Below are positions 35,022 to 47,995 of a DNA stretch of 64,000 nucleotides, piece by piece (positions within the stretch are counted from its first letter, which is position 1; each line of letters begins with the position of its first letter). The position numbers and the translations under genes were made by a program. The stretch is from Glebionis coronaria (Eukaryota > Streptophyta > Magnoliopsida > Asterales > Asteraceae): contig CM046876.1 of assembly GCA_025667525.1 (NCBI GenBank), positions 81,881,512 through 81,945,511 of the forward strand, written 5' to 3'. The notes beneath the pieces were generated by a model. That model was not told the origin of the DNA and searched no databases. It saw only the letters and a program-made list of their open reading frames with translations.

Positions 35022-37498
35022 ATATCCCCCAATGAGAGGTCATTACCCTTTGTGAGAGGTCATTACCCTTTGTCATTTGGAGAATTGTAGAGATTACTAA
35101 TCTCGTCATAAATGAGTCTTGAACGTGTAATAGTAGTCTTGTTTCTTCATGCTGTGATCTTTGAGCCTTTGTAGTTGTCTTTCGACTTTGTCTTTAATCT
35201 TGAGATCTTCAAATCATCCTTGACTTGTCTTTGCCATCTTGCGATCTTGTGTCTTCATCCACATGCTCACACTATTAATTTTCGAATATGTCTTTAGGCA
35301 TGAGTATGTGGTTTTGAATCTTTGACTTTGACGAGTACACCGTGACGCCACCTTCTCGAGACAAAACATAGACACGGACTGAATGGCTTTGACATTCGTT
35401 AAAAATCTTCTTGACAGGGTTTCGCGGCTGTACTAGCCGTTTTCTTTACTCGACCGTCTAAAAGCAAGACTGCGAACATAAAGAGTGAATCAATTGGATA
35501 AATATCCGCTTGATTGAAGTCGTCAATTCAAATTCATGGAACAAGTATGATTCATAAAGAATATTACTATTGTTGCTTTCCAGTTGACACAAGCTTGATT
35601 CATAAGAATCTCACAAGTCACCTACCGTAGCGCTGTTTGATGTTGACGCTAGAAGGATTTCCATTCGTCACTGTAAATATTAATGAATATCACTCTGAAT
35701 GTTTTGGCAAGACCATAAAGATATTGCGTAGAAACCTGAAACGAGTTTGAATCAATTCAGAATCAAACAACTGTTGCTTTTCTGTTCTACATATGTTCAA
35801 TTCATAAAAAATCTTACATATGACCTACCACAGTGCTGTTTGATGTTAACATTGGAAGGATTTCCACTCATCATTGTGAATACTAAGTAGTATCACTCTG
35901 AGTGTTCTAGTAATATCACAAGGATATGGCGTAGGACTCTCTTTATCGTCATTTTGTGTGTCCTAATGAGATTTGATTGATCTCTAGGCTCTAGACTCGA
36001 TTTGTGAACTTTTAGTGGTTGGAGGCTGGAGCAGATGCCACCTATTCAATATCAACTATGTCGGAGTGAGAAAGTCAATAGAAGTCATGTTGTTCTCCGT
36101 GACAATAAAACAAACTTCTTTTGAGAGAAGCCTGGTTAGCTAGGGAGGGGTTGTGCATACATCACTGGGGCCATGATGAGTTGTCTTCATAATGTGTTGA
36201 CCCGGTTTCTGCCTAAGTTGTATGGAGGGCTTCTTTGTTTACACCCTTGATCCTTACATTTCTTTTTCATTCTTCAACCCCTTCAATGCTTACCAAGAAA
36301 TCATTAATAGCACCTTGTTGTGATTGTTCTAGTGCTAGCATCAGTACTTAGTCGGCATTCAGCTACGTTCACATTCTACTCCATCTTTCCTAAGAACTTC
36401 TAATAATCTATTGGATTGTACCTGGGAAGATCCCTCCGGTTCTGGTTGGATCGTAGGACTTAAACCTAATCACCCTTTTGACACCAATAACGTCGTGAAT
36501 TATAAATGTTGTGGGTATTTGATCGTAACCATGAAAAACCACTTCAAATGTCTAACAAGGTGTTTGAAAAACATTTAACACCTTGATAGTTTTGTCGTTT
36601 CAAAAATGCTCCCCCTTTACATGTGCATCGATAATCGAAAGTGTTTCGCACATGTAGGTAAGAGTTAAAGTGCATAAGATCACATTTTAATCACATTTTC
36701 TCCACCTATCTCTAATATATAAAATCTTTTGATATTAGAGATACCAGATTTGATTAAAATATATTTTGAAAAATAGTCTTTGAAAATCTCCGGGAGAAAG
36801 ATGTGTTAATCTTTTGCATGAAGTTGAAATGCTCCCCCTCAAAAATTGATCCAGTTGAATTGTCATTGTGAGGATATGATCCACATTTTGCTTTTTGAGG
36901 ATGGGAGTTGTTGAACACACAATTTTTGAAAGATTTTGAATAATCATTGAAAAATTCTTGAAAAAATTGTGTTCAACGCTTTTTGAAAAATCCTATTTCT
37001 TTTTGGCGAAAAGGTTTTTCTAAAGCATAAACTTGAGTTCATAGACTTTGAATGTCTTGATAGATCCACTCAAGTGTAAGAAGATTTCTCTTCTTTTGCT
37101 GAGGGTAAGCGCACTAAGACGTACACTCCCCCGTGAATATAGATCCGGGTTGTGATATGAACAAGATTACAAGCCATTGTGTTGAGCTCAAAACGTTGAA
37201 TGTTTTGTGACAAGCTCAACCCAAGATAGATTGCTCTACCCGTTATGTGGAAATATTGTCAAAATAGACATTTTCCTTTATTAAAAGTAGAATGACATGT
37301 TTTGAAAAATATTTACAACTTTCATTCGAGCTTTATGTACACACCCGTGTCGCGATTGAGCGACATTTCTAGGCACGTCCATATTATCGATACTGAAAGA
37401 CATGTCGAGAAGAATATTTTTGGATTTTAAAAGATTTTTAATTTTGTGTTTTGTTTTTATATGTTTTATATTTTTGTATTTTGCTTTTTCAAAGATAT
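35022..37498 (-). other. C2 non-coding region between pol and 3' LTR
   Basis: No ORF is convincing in these 2.5 kb. Next to the polypurine run (35022-35030) is an exact 20-bp tandem duplication (35033-35072). Two diverged direct repeats of about 150 bp lie at about 35571-35713 and 35772-35926. G-rich tracts on the element strand (GGGGGAGC at 36607-36614 and 36833-36840) look like the multiple polypurine tracts described for Sireviruses. Inverted repeats lie at 36617-36660 (TACATGTGC/GCACATGTA) and 37348-37365 (TGTCGC/GCGACA). Confidence 0.65.
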
Positions 37499-38596
37499 TT
37501 ACAAGATGTTTGATAGATAAATCAAGCAGGCACCTTTGCCAGAATCTCCAGGTCTGCCAATTTGCCTAACGAGGTACTTAAACCTATCTTTCGACAGAGC
37601 TTTCGTAAACAAGTCGGCTAATTGGTAATCCGTTCCAACAAAGTATAGTTCAACGATACCTCTTTCAACTTGTTCCTTTATGAAGTGGTATCTGACATCA
37701 ATGTGCTTCGTGCGGGAATGTTGTACCGGATTGCAGGAGATGGCTATGGCCGACTTTGAGTCACAGTACATAGGTACTTTATCAAAGTAGAAGCCATAAT
37801 CCGTGAGTTGTGTTCTCATCCAAAGAACTTGAGCACAACACGCAGATAGAGACACATACTCCACTTCGACTGATGAAAGCGACGTGCAATCCTGCTTCTT
37901 AGAAGACCATCCCACAAGCTTATCTTGACCTAGAAATTGTACACCACCAGAAGTACTTTTTCGTGTATCAAGACACCCTGCATGATCAGATGCTGAATAG
38001 GCCGTTAGAAAGAAACCGGTTTCCCACGGATACCAGAGTCCCAAATGAATGATATTCTTGAGGTACCGAAAGATCCGTTTAACCTCCTTGAGGTGGTTTT
38101 CAGTGGGTCGTGCTTGATATCGTGCACAATAACACGTAGCATGTGATATATCAGGTCTACTTACTGTCAAGTACATGAGGGAACCGATCATGGGACGATA
38201 TCTCGTTTGATCTATGGCATTTCCCTCCAAGTCAGCATCTAGCGATGTGGTTGATAATGGTGTCCCAACGGGGTCACATGAAGTCATACGATGCTTTTTG
38301 ATTATCTCTTGACAATACTTAGCTTGGTTTATAAAGATACCACGTGGGGATTGGTGAACTTGAATTCCTAGAAATAATTTTAGTTCGCCCATCATCGACA
38401 TTTCAAATTTGTTGTGCATTACTTTTTCAAACCATTTTGAAAGTTTTGGGTTTGTAGACCCGAAAATAATGTCATCAACATAAATCTGCACAAGCAAAAT
38501 GTCATCACCATATTTATAAGTGAACAGAGTTAGATCAATGGACCCTTTTGAGAAACCTTTGGATACCAGAAATTTCGAGAGCTCGTCGTACCACGC
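37499..38596 (-). pseudogene. pol: C2 pol, RT C-terminal part and RNase H
   Basis: This continues the RT frame interrupted by element A. It holds YVDDIIFG (catalytic YVDD, about 38480), the RT thumb, and RNase H (TRKSTSGGVQFLG). The RNase H motif reads YSASDHAGC, where copia elements normally have an aspartate at the third position, so one catalytic residue seems lost. The C-terminus reads GRPGDSG through a frameshift; the normal end is in another frame with a TGA at 37522-37524. The call is secure and the copy is dead. Confidence 0.9.
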
Positions 38597-39717
38597 TAAT
38601 AAGTGTGTAAACACTTATCCTTTTGCCACTAAAATCAAGGAAAAACAAGACCTAATCAAGTGTTTAATATCGTAAAAGTTGGAATTACGCATAGTTTTGT
38701 GTTTTTGTGTTAAAATAGGTACAAATGATCAAAAGGAAAGAAAACACGGGATTTCACGGTCAAATGTTGAAGAAAAGTCCAAGAAAGGGACGAAGACAAA
38801 GTCAAAAGACCAAAAGTGTGCCCAAGTTCACGAAAACCGGCGAAATCGACACGGTTTTGAAGAAATGATCAACAAAGCCAAATTCGAGCTTGATTTCAGC
38901 GGATTTAATCTTTATGAAGATTTTTAAGCTTTGTGGGTCCCACATTCAAATTAATGGGCTCAAAGGCCAATTTATGGGATATAAAGTTCTTATTAAATCA
39001 AAAAGCCCAATTATTCGCATGATAAAGGGACGGTTGAATTCAAAATGCGCCAAGCCCATTGACTTAAACAAATGAAACGAATGTAAAGGTTTATGGGCCA
39101 CAAGCCTATTTTGTTGAAACAAATGAAACGCAGGGTGAAAACAAAGTTGCTAGTCAAAATTTTTGGACGGTAGGAGTTAAAGGATTGGTGGTCAACTCAC
39201 ATCCTACACTTCATACGTGTATCATCACTCCACCCACACAAAAAATAATAAACGCTTTATTAAACATTACCCATCCCCACCCCATTCGATAAAAACAAGA
39301 AAAAAACCTTTCACTGTTTATCTTCTTTTCTCCCAAAACACAGCCACCCCAATTGTTTTTTTACCCCAAACCCTAATCAACAATATACAAAAATTAACAT
39401 TAATAATTGGGGGTTTTAATCCACTCGTGTGATTCACACACTTGGGGATTAAATCCCCAAGTTTTTCGTAGCAACCACTAGGTGGTCCTCATCTCTCCAA
39501 CCCTATGTGGCTTAATCTAATTGGTTTTCACACCTCACCACCAAAAACCCTCCAATAAGATGCCTTCACATCAGATTCAAGAAGCACAAATCTGCCACTT
39601 TGGTGATCCGTGTGATGCGAGGATCATTTTCCACCGTTGATCAATTGAAGAAGAAAGAGAAAATGAAAAGAGCGGCTCAGATTTATTAACTTCATCAAGA
39701 AGATTCAAGAAGCTTTT

Positions 39718-39740
39718 GGGGTTTTTCCTATAAAAACCCC
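39718..39740 (+). promoter_or_regulatory. TATA box inside a 9-bp inverted repeat (A, 5' LTR)
   Basis: GGGGTTTTT (39718-39726), CCTAT, then AAAAACCCC (39732-39740), with TATAAAAA across the right arm. The 3' LTR copy near 59281 has one change in the right arm. It is probably the LTR promoter. Confidence 0.65.
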
Positions 39741-40703
39741 CATCAAAGATGTAATTGAAATGCACTTTTTCTTTTATATTTAATTTTCTGCAAATTAGTT
39801 TTAGGATCTAATATTGTAATTTTTCATTTTCAGTATTTGTACTCTTTTTTTAATTAATGAAAAGTTAGTTTTTAATTAATTCTCGTCTCCATTTAATTTT
39901 TGTCAAAGTTTAATTCAATTTTTAATCCATTATTATTACTGTTCGTGTTATTAATATAATATAAAAAAAAGAAAAAAAGAAAGTGAAAGTGTAAAAATCT
40001 TTCCCCACTGGAAAGATTTGGTAAAAGTTACTGTTCATATTCATTGTTCGAGTGTTACTACTTGGTTCGAGAGCTTATGTTGGGTTCGAGAAGATGATGA
40101 CGATGTTTGATGATTAAGGTGGTGTTCGGTTAGTTCACAAAGACGGCTCAGCGCCGATCTTCATCCCAACGGATTCAACAAAAGGTTCTCTTCCTCTTTT
40201 TATTGATAAGTTTTAGGTTTTATATTAGTTTATATAATCTGCTTATCCTTATGTTTGCTTGTTTTATTAGTCTTAATTTAGTTTTTTGTCTATTTAGTTT
40301 AAGTTTATGTTGCTATCTGCTTTTGGTTTTGCAAGTTTGATTTATTGTTTGGTTATATCTGCTTTTGGTTTGTTTACATTTTTATATGTCTGTTTAGTTT
40401 TTATTTGTTTGGATTAATATAGTTTGGTTCTGCTTATGTTTATGGATTTTATTTGGTTTAATTGAATTTGCTTATTTGGTTTTTCAGCTTTTTAGGTTAT
40501 AGCTTATTTGATTTTCTTTTTGTCTGCTTATTTTATAACTGCTTATTTGGCTTATTTTGATTTAGTTTTGTTTTGCTTATTGTTTAGTTGCTTTAACTTA
40601 TTTGGTCTTATATGGTTTGCTTTTATTGCTGTGTAAAACACATATCCTATTGATCTGTGTGATTTAAATTCCAAAGCTAAAAAAATATATAGCAAAAATT
40701 TTA

Positions 40704-40775
40704 TCTGTCCTGGGTTTCGAACCCTCGACCTCCTGTTTAGCAGACATACACCATAACCATCTCATCTAAGTACTC
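40704..40775 (-). other. tRNA-like sequence in the A 5' LTR
   Basis: On the minus strand a B box GGTTCGAAAC exactly fits the Pol III consensus, and TAGATGAGATGG fits the A box but for one base, about 45 bases upstream. The T arm (GGG/CCC around TTCGAAA) is weak, and the anticodon and acceptor stems do not pair well, so this is a tRNA-derived relic rather than a gene. Confidence 0.55.
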
Positions 40776-41343
40776 TTTTGTGTTTAATTATGCATTGATT
40801 AATTAATATAGGGTTATTACTTAGTTGGCAGTTTATTTAATATAGTTTTTATGCAATTTTAGTTTAATTAATTTTTTGTATAAAAGTTTTATTTAAAGTT
40901 TTCTTTATTCAGTTTTGAAAAAATAAAAAGATAAAAAAGTATATTTTAATTTCTTTAATTAAAATATTTTAATTAAATTGTTTTTAAATTTTAATTTTAG
41001 TTTAAATTTTAGTTAATATAGATTTTAGTTTTAAAATTGGTTTTCAATTAAATTAGTTTTGTTTTAAAAATATTTTTCATTATAACGTCTTTATTTTAGT
41101 TTCACAAAAATTAGTTTTAATTTTGTTTAAGTTTTAAAATAGTTTTATTAAAATTAGTTTAAATTAGATTTTTAATTTAGAGTAAAAGTTTTTATTATAA
41201 ATAGTTTTTTTTAGTTTAAAACACCAAAAATACATTTAACCAAAAAAAAATTAAGTTTTACGTTTAATCGGATTTCAATTCGAGTCGATTTGAGGAACGA
41301 AAATAGATCTAAAAAGAGTTTGCAAAAAACCCTAGTATTAAAA

Positions 41344-41358
41344 TGGCGCCGCTGCCGC
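41344..41358 (+). other. Primer binding site of A (tRNA-Asp type)
   Basis: TGGCGCCGCTGCCGC lies three bases after the 5' LTR. It resembles the tRNA-Asp-derived primer site (TGGCGCCGTTGCCG) usual for Athila elements. Confidence 0.82.
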
Positions 41359-41508
41359 TTCGCTCGTACGATTGACGATTTTTCGTGAAGACGTTTGGAT
41401 TTTGGGATCCTTTCATCTTGAACGTTAATTTTCTTGCAAAACAAAATCAAAAACACAAAAAAAATCAAAAATATAAAAATACAAAAAAAAAAAAAAATAA
41501 CCACAAAA

Positions 41509-41580
41509 GCAAATTCTTTCCTAAAATTGCAACAAAAAAATAAAAAATCAAAAAGTAATACTTTTTCCTAAAAGTATTAC
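41509..41580 (+). other. Leader hairpin pair with TCCT loops (A)
   Basis: The first hairpin (41509-41530) has an 8-bp stem with two bulges. The second (41555-41580) is a perfect 11-bp stem, GTAATACTTTT/AAAAGTATTAC. Both have the loop TCCT. They lie 165 and 211 bases after the primer site. Element B has the same pair at 165 and 214 bases. The AT-rich leader of A otherwise shows nothing. Confidence 0.78.
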
Positions 41581-41754
41581 ACCAAAAATATTACGTATTA
41601 GTGTTATTTTCTTAGTTCGATTTCTTTCGTTTTTATTGTGAATATATATTTTTCTAAAAAAATACAAATTTTTTTTCTTCATTTATTATATTATATTACG
41701 TAGCACAATAATTTACCTACTTTTCAAATAAGCCTTAGTTGGGATTTCATCACC

Positions 41755-42929
41755 TAACTATTGTATTCGCATCCATAACAAATACAATGGGGTGCCACAA
41801 GAGGCTATTCGTTTACAACTCTTTCCTTTTTCCCTCGAGGGACAAGCCCGGAATTAGCTTGATAAGGAACCACCCCAAAGTATTACTACATGGATTGATT
41901 TTGAGACCAAGTTCATAAACTACTTTTTTCCACCATCACGGACCACTTCTTTAAGGAATGAAATCATTACTTTTGAACAACAATATGGGGAAACGTTTAG
42001 TGAGTCTTGGGATCGATTTAAAGAGCTTTTAAGAAAATGTCCACAACACGGTTTCACTAAAGTGCATCAAATAAATACGTTTTATAATGGTTTAACTCTA
42101 AATGACCAAGACTCACTTAATAGTGCCGCCGGGGGCAATATTCTTCTGAAAACCATGAACGACGCTTGGGCCATAATTGAAAACAAAGCTAAAGTGCAAA
42201 CCATGAGTGTTAGGGCCCCTATGGCGAGTGCTAGTTCTAGTGATAGTGACAAGAGAATCGATAAACTCACTTCGCTTGTTGAAACAATTGCTTTACAAAC
42301 CCAAGCCCTCAATGGTCAAGTGAATGACTTGAAAGAAACGTGTGAGACTTGTGGTGGAACACATTCATATTTAGTTGTGACAAGGTTTACAATAATCAAC
42401 AACAACACGTTTGTGCTTTTAATGCTAATGAACGGGTTCAATTTAAACCTAATGTTGATGTTAACCATTTGTCTTACAAGAGTACTAATTATTTGGCTCC
42501 CCCGGGTTTTGTAGCACCACAAAGACCATCCCCACCCGCCCAAAATACCCAATACCAAAATAGGAACCAAGGTCCTCAAATGGGTAATTTTCTAGGGAAT
42601 GCTAATCAAGGGAATTTTAATGGTCAAAATCAAGGTTTTGAAAATAATAACCAAGGTTTTTATAATAACAATGGTTTTCAATCTCAATATCAAAATCAAG
42701 GTTTTCCTACTCAAGGGTTTAATCAAATGAACATGCAAAATCCTCAAATGGACTTGGTTCCCCAAAGATTGACCGAACATGAGAAAATCATGAAAGCAAT
42801 GCAAGAATCTACTAGACAAATGCAAGAGTCCAACGATAAGAGATTTTTGACTACGATTCAAGCCCTTAGACCCCAAGGATCCTTACCATCTAATACCGAG
42901 ATTAACCCTCGTGCTAATGTGAGTGCTAT
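41755..42929 (+). pseudogene. gag: Athila-type Gag (A), truncated and broken
   Basis: The frame opens without a recognisable start, in the middle of the Gag core (GVPQEAIRLQLFPFSLEG), so the N-terminal part is missing. A TAG at 41855-41857 stands where a tryptophan is usual. The core runs on (FEQQYGETFSESWDRF, about 41967) to a zinc-knuckle start (CETCGGTH) that is broken by a one-base frameshift near 42366-42372. The following frame is Asn/Gln/Gly/Phe-rich (NQGF-type repeats). B then cuts the frame at GCTAT (42925-42929), and the protease part continues at 54398. Gag would form the RNA-packaging particle. Confidence 0.85.
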
Positions 42930-45798
42930 TAATGTTTTTCTTTTTAGTTCGTTTTTCTCGGTATCTTAACGAATTGATATAACGTTTTTAAGCTCAACTT
43001 GATTGTTTTTGGTTAAAAGAAATTGATTGGTATCTATTACTACTTGGCAAACAGCACGTAAAAAAAATGTAAAATATACTAAATTGCCTACGTATACTTA
43101 CTAATCTAAAACACTTTGCAATTACGCCAATTAAATGCACAAAATATAGAAACACAAAATACCCAATTTATTCTACAAATTGAAAATACAAAATACAAAA
43201 TACAAAATATAAAATTAAAAGTATTTTTATGAAACTAAAATACAATGCACGCAAAACGAGATAAAATATAATATACAATTCAGAAAATGTAAATGGACCT
43301 ACATTCATCTAAATTTATGACTAAAAGGCTTACACTTCAACTAAATGGTTTAAGTCTAAAAATTTCCTAAGTGTGTAACATAAAATGTATTTTTCTAAAC
43401 TAATTCTGGCCCAATAATGACTAAAGCCCAACAGATATTTGAAGAATATAACATCTAACAATCTAACAGTCGTGGACTGTAACTGCAATACCGTGTACCA
43501 AAACGAAGGGTTAAAGTTGTACATTAGCCAAAATTAGACAAAATGAATTAAAAAAACACATTTGCAGAATTGAATACCACTTTCTTGTAACTGAGTTTTA
43601 TTATCTAACAAAAACTGATTTGTTACCACTTTCTATTGAAAACTACAATTTATTTTAACTCTTTGAACCAACTGATATCTACTCTTATCTATATTCCTAA
43701 TAACAACTTATATACCTACTGAATATAAAAGCTACACATCTTAAGCTATCTAAGATGCAACATCTACTACAGAATGAATGTTAAACAACGATTAATGTCA
43801 TAAATCTCAACTAACCTGTCTAATAGAACTACTGATTATATGCTAGATCATCTTAAGTCTTCTTGTACCAAACGCTACTATATCAGTTAATTTGGAAAAT
43901 TAAAACAACAAAAACGTAGCATATAAAGCTATGAGAGAAATCAGTTTACTAGCATCATGTGTCAAAGGAAATTAAACACATAGCCAACAAAATCTATACT
44001 ACACCTACTACTACTAGCAGATTGAACATTAAGGAAAATGCAGAAAATATAATGCGCTTGACCTGCTACATCCAGGCCTAGTCCTTTGACGTGAAGCGCG
44101 ACGCTGAGCCGGCTTAAATCACTCGCCAAGAACCAGAAGTCAAGAGCCGATATTCAATCCTAAATGAACTAATGAACAAATCTGCTGAACCGAGATAAGC
44201 AATAGAAACTAATAACTGCTACCACCATACGGCAAATCTAAACCTGCAAATCTTATAACCTGCAAAATTGAAATAAAAACAAGATTCTATACCTACTTCT
44301 ACTGCTTCAAGAAACTCTATCAAGCGTATTATGAAAATTCTGTTTTTCAAACAAAAGCAATATGCAAACGACAATAAAAAACGGACGATAACCTATCTGA
44401 TCTTTCTGAATAAAAATTGAATTAAACTTTGAACTGCAAAGCTGAAAGTAAGCTTACTCAAACAGACAAAATACTCAATACTCAACTGAACGAAAACTGA
44501 AAAGCTCCTAAAACTGAAAAGTTGATTAACTCTTAACTGAATCAATGGAGTTTAACTGAATCTGAACCTGCAACCTAACTGATTAATATCATTATAACGA
44601 ACTTTTATCAAGTAAATCAGTAACCAGTAGCCTGAATAAAAACTAATCAATTAAAACAATTTTAGAAAGACAATTAAAACTAATCAATGGAATTTTACTG
44701 AATTAAATCTGTAGCCTAACTAATTAACAACTTTATAACAAACTCTCAACAAGATTATATCAGAAATGCTTCTTCAATAGACTCAATATAAAACCTCTCG
44801 ATAATAAGCAGTAAAATAGAGGAAGAAAAAGCTATAAGCTTCGAAGACCTTATATAGGAAAATAGAATATTTGAAGAACAAAAGTAGGTGATCAAACTTG
44901 AAGAAAAACTTCATTAATGGAGGAAAATGCATTCGGTTACATCAAGATTAACTAAATCGAACTGAATCTATCTGATTACTGAAATTCATAAAACTTTGAG
45001 AGAAATCTAAACTACTCTTAACTATGTGTAAATCTACACCTAAGCTAACCCATTGAAGTGAGGCCTTCGTCTTCCTTTTATAAGCGTCGAAAGGAGGTGG
45101 GATGACGTGTTCTAGCCAATGATTGAATGCCACGTATTAAATACGAGGTTGGCTCATTCTTCATCTTCAATCCGATTTGGGCGTTTCTTCGTCTTCGAGT
45201 CTTCATCAAATTAATTGATGTCTTCATGTAGAGGAGATCAAGAGGAGTATTTTTGCTGTTATAGTCTTCCTTTGATTCCTTGTAGATCGTCCTTGATTTG
45301 TGTTTGCAGGTTTTGAGGTGGAAAGAAGAAAAATGAAACCGTCTTTTTCTCTCTCTCTTCACGTTGAAGAAGAAAATGAAAACGTGAATGTGCATTTGTG
45401 TTTGACCGAGACTTGGTATTTTGACCAAGTAAATAACACTTTCCACTTAGTTTTTACTCTTTTAAGTCCTTCATCTTTCCATCCTTAATCAAAAGTGTAT
45501 AAAACTTTGAGCAAATCTATTTTTCATCCTTTGTTTCTTTAGAAAATGCAACTTAAGCCCTTGATCTTTAATAATATGGCATGATTGGTCCTTGAGTCAT
45601 CTTTTCGTCTTTTTCTTCGTCTTTTGTGATATAAATCCCTTGAAAACGCATCTTTGCTTCAAAATGTATATTTTTTACCTGAAAACACAAAAACACAAAT
45701 ACACGCGTAATTCTGATATTTTTAGTTAAATATTATGTATTTGACTGTGTTTTTAGTGGTTTTTGGATCATTATTGATGAGTGTTTTCACACTTATCA
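42930..45798 (-). repeat. 3' LTR of element B
   Basis: This 2,869-bp LTR reads on the element strand from TGATAAGTGTGAAAAC to AAAAACATTA. The TATA box (TATAAAAG) is at 45075-45082. The ORFs within it recur in the other LTR and are not genes. Confidence 0.93.
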
Positions 45799-47995
45799 AC
45801 TCCCCTCCACTTGACCATTGCCATGACCTCATGCAATGCAACATTTTAAAGCACCAAGTTACACTTTTCTCATAATTAACCCACCTTGGCCATTATGGAA
45901 TGCATCTACACTACTCCACACTATATGATGCATGATTTTGAATTTATATAATGCATTGCAAAGAAAAGCAATTCTATTTACATATTTTTGGTTTTTCTTG
46001 AAATGGTTTTGATGGAAATAACTCATAAAGAATTCAATGACTTTGATTAGGGCTTGGGTACCATGGACATTTATCACCCTCAAGTTTCACTTTCCCAATA
46101 CCAAGCTTAAAATGGGATCATTGCATTCACAAGTAAAAAGTGCATCAACTTATTCATGCCAATTAAATGTGGAACCGGTTATTATTTGAGCAAATTGCTT
46201 GAGAGCAAATTTGTCATTAATTAAAGCGTGAAATATAAGAAATGTAAAATCCAAAAATAAGGAAGCACGGTTTTAATCCTAAGTAATCCTCTCATCCATT
46301 ACTTGAAAAACCGCTCACAATTAATATAAGTTCGTTTCAAGAGTAATAAGTCATTCGCCTTATGTGTAAAATCCTCATGTCATGCTTTCATAAGTAGCTA
46401 CACACTCGCTAAGGAAAGAAAAATAAAACTCACGCAATAATTTACATCCGCCATCTTTTTGAGACTTTGGATCTTCAACCCCGCAACCCGTCAAGGTAAT
46501 ATTGGATTGGAGCAATCTATTGAATCCCCGCAACCCGTCAAGGTAATATTGGAACTCAATAGTCACTATAATTAACACCACACTGCCCCTCTTGGGAGTC
46601 TTGTATATATATTTTTTTCTTCTTTCTTTTCTTTTTTTTTCTTTTTCTTTTTTTTTCTAGCCACTCATATTTTTTCATAAGCCGCTCTTATTTTTCTTTA
46701 TTCCTCACAAAGAAATTTGGAAAGAATAAAAGAAAAAACACCCGCTAAATATTGAGCATGACATAAGTCTAGTACACATAAAACGTTCTAACTTAGAAGC
46801 TTAAGACGTACTTATATCAACCATGAATGATTAGACAAAAATGCATAAGAGATTACAAACCAATTAAAACCGTTCTTGATTATTTATTAACAATTATATA
46901 CATGCGAAGAAAATAGAGGTTAAGAAGAGAAGAGTTTAGCCACAAGTAATTATCATGAAGTTTATCTAGCCCTTTTATACTTGCTTCAACCCTATCATTT
47001 CCCATTCTCCACAAATTTAAAATCTCAAATAATGAGAGTGGTGGATGCTTAGCCTAATAGACCAATGAAGGACTACATGGTTAAGGATACTAGCTAGAGT
47101 AAGCTTAGATAAGCAAACTCGGGTTGAGTCAAAATATCCATGGCGGGCCTAATATGTCAAAGAGATCTAAACTTGTTAAACCATGTTTTATTATATTTTT
47201 CTTTTTCTTTTTATATTTTTGATGAAAAACAAAAGAAGAAATATATACAATGCAAATGTGTTATGCAAATGAAAAATGATTGATGCAAAAATTATGTATG
47301 CATATTTTTGGTGGCCAAAGTAGATCAATAATTTGAAAAATGTTTAAAAAATTTAATTTTTCCAGGTTATCATGAAGTTAAGGCAATGGTTTAGGTAAGG
47401 TCACTTCAATAGAAGTCTCTCCTACACTTAAGATAAACATTGTCCTCAATGTTTAAGAGCATTGGAGTAAACTCCCCTACACTTATTACATTAATTACTT
47501 TGTTTAACCCAAGTTAAGGAAGAGACAACTAAAGGGTATTCATTTTAAGCACAAGTGTTTTGAATATCACAATAGCAAAAACTAATCGAAGTGAACCAGA
47601 TACACGAGCCTCCTCCATAATCTCCAAGCATGAAATGAGAGAGAGCAACCCTTGAAAACGAACACCAAAAGACGAAGAAAGGCACCCCTCCACTTCAACT
47701 CTACTATAACATCCTTTTAATTAAACCTAACCTATTGAAAATCTACTCTACGTTTTCTAACCTAGTTATTCAATGCTTGATTTTTTTTAACCCTAAGTCG
47801 CTAGCTCGACTCGGCCCCGAATTAGATTGTCCTTGTGGAAACCATCATGGAGAATAAATGATATCCACTTTGAAGCACATCTCACATGATACACTCAAAC
47901 TTAGCACGTTGCCATTTACTATAAGATTTACAATATCCGCCTCGATAAATGGAACGGTCCAACGTGTCTCAAGTTTGTCCAACATACGAAATCTC
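45799..47995 (-). other. B non-coding region between ORF and 3' LTR
   Basis: It is colinear with the 3' non-coding regions of A and G1. It holds the conserved AGGA-loop hairpin (47435-47454), a block shared with A (about 47000-47200), and a motif of about 28 bases present twice at 46478-46506 and 46525-46553 (CCCGCAACCCGTCAAGG). A C/T-only tract lies at about 46611-46660. The polypurine run (GTGGAGGGGAGT on the element strand) ends next to the LTR. A short minus frame at 47845-48036 may be a further frameshifted end of the B ORF. Confidence 0.72.
47435..47454 (-). other. 3' conserved hairpin with AGGA loop (B)
   Basis: On the element strand these 20 bases are identical to those in G1 and A: AAACATTG, loop AGGA, CAATGTTT. 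A second G-rich run (CTTAAGTGTAGG) lies close by, as in A. Confidence 0.85.

Larger units (their letters stand above)
38597..41340 (+). repeat. 5' LTR of element A
   Basis: This 2,744-bp LTR opens TAATAAGTGTGTAAAC, a perfect hairpin sequence, and closes CCTAGTATTA. A TATA box lies at 39729-39735 inside a 9-bp inverted repeat (39718-39740). CTTATT-rich DNA fills about 40190-40630, then a tRNA-like sequence (40704-40775) and AT-rich DNA. Several copies of the word AAACCCTAA also occur. Confidence 0.93.

Noticed and set aside
40704..40775. A functional tRNA gene
   Set aside because: The acceptor and anticodon stems do not pair well, and the copy lies inside both LTRs.
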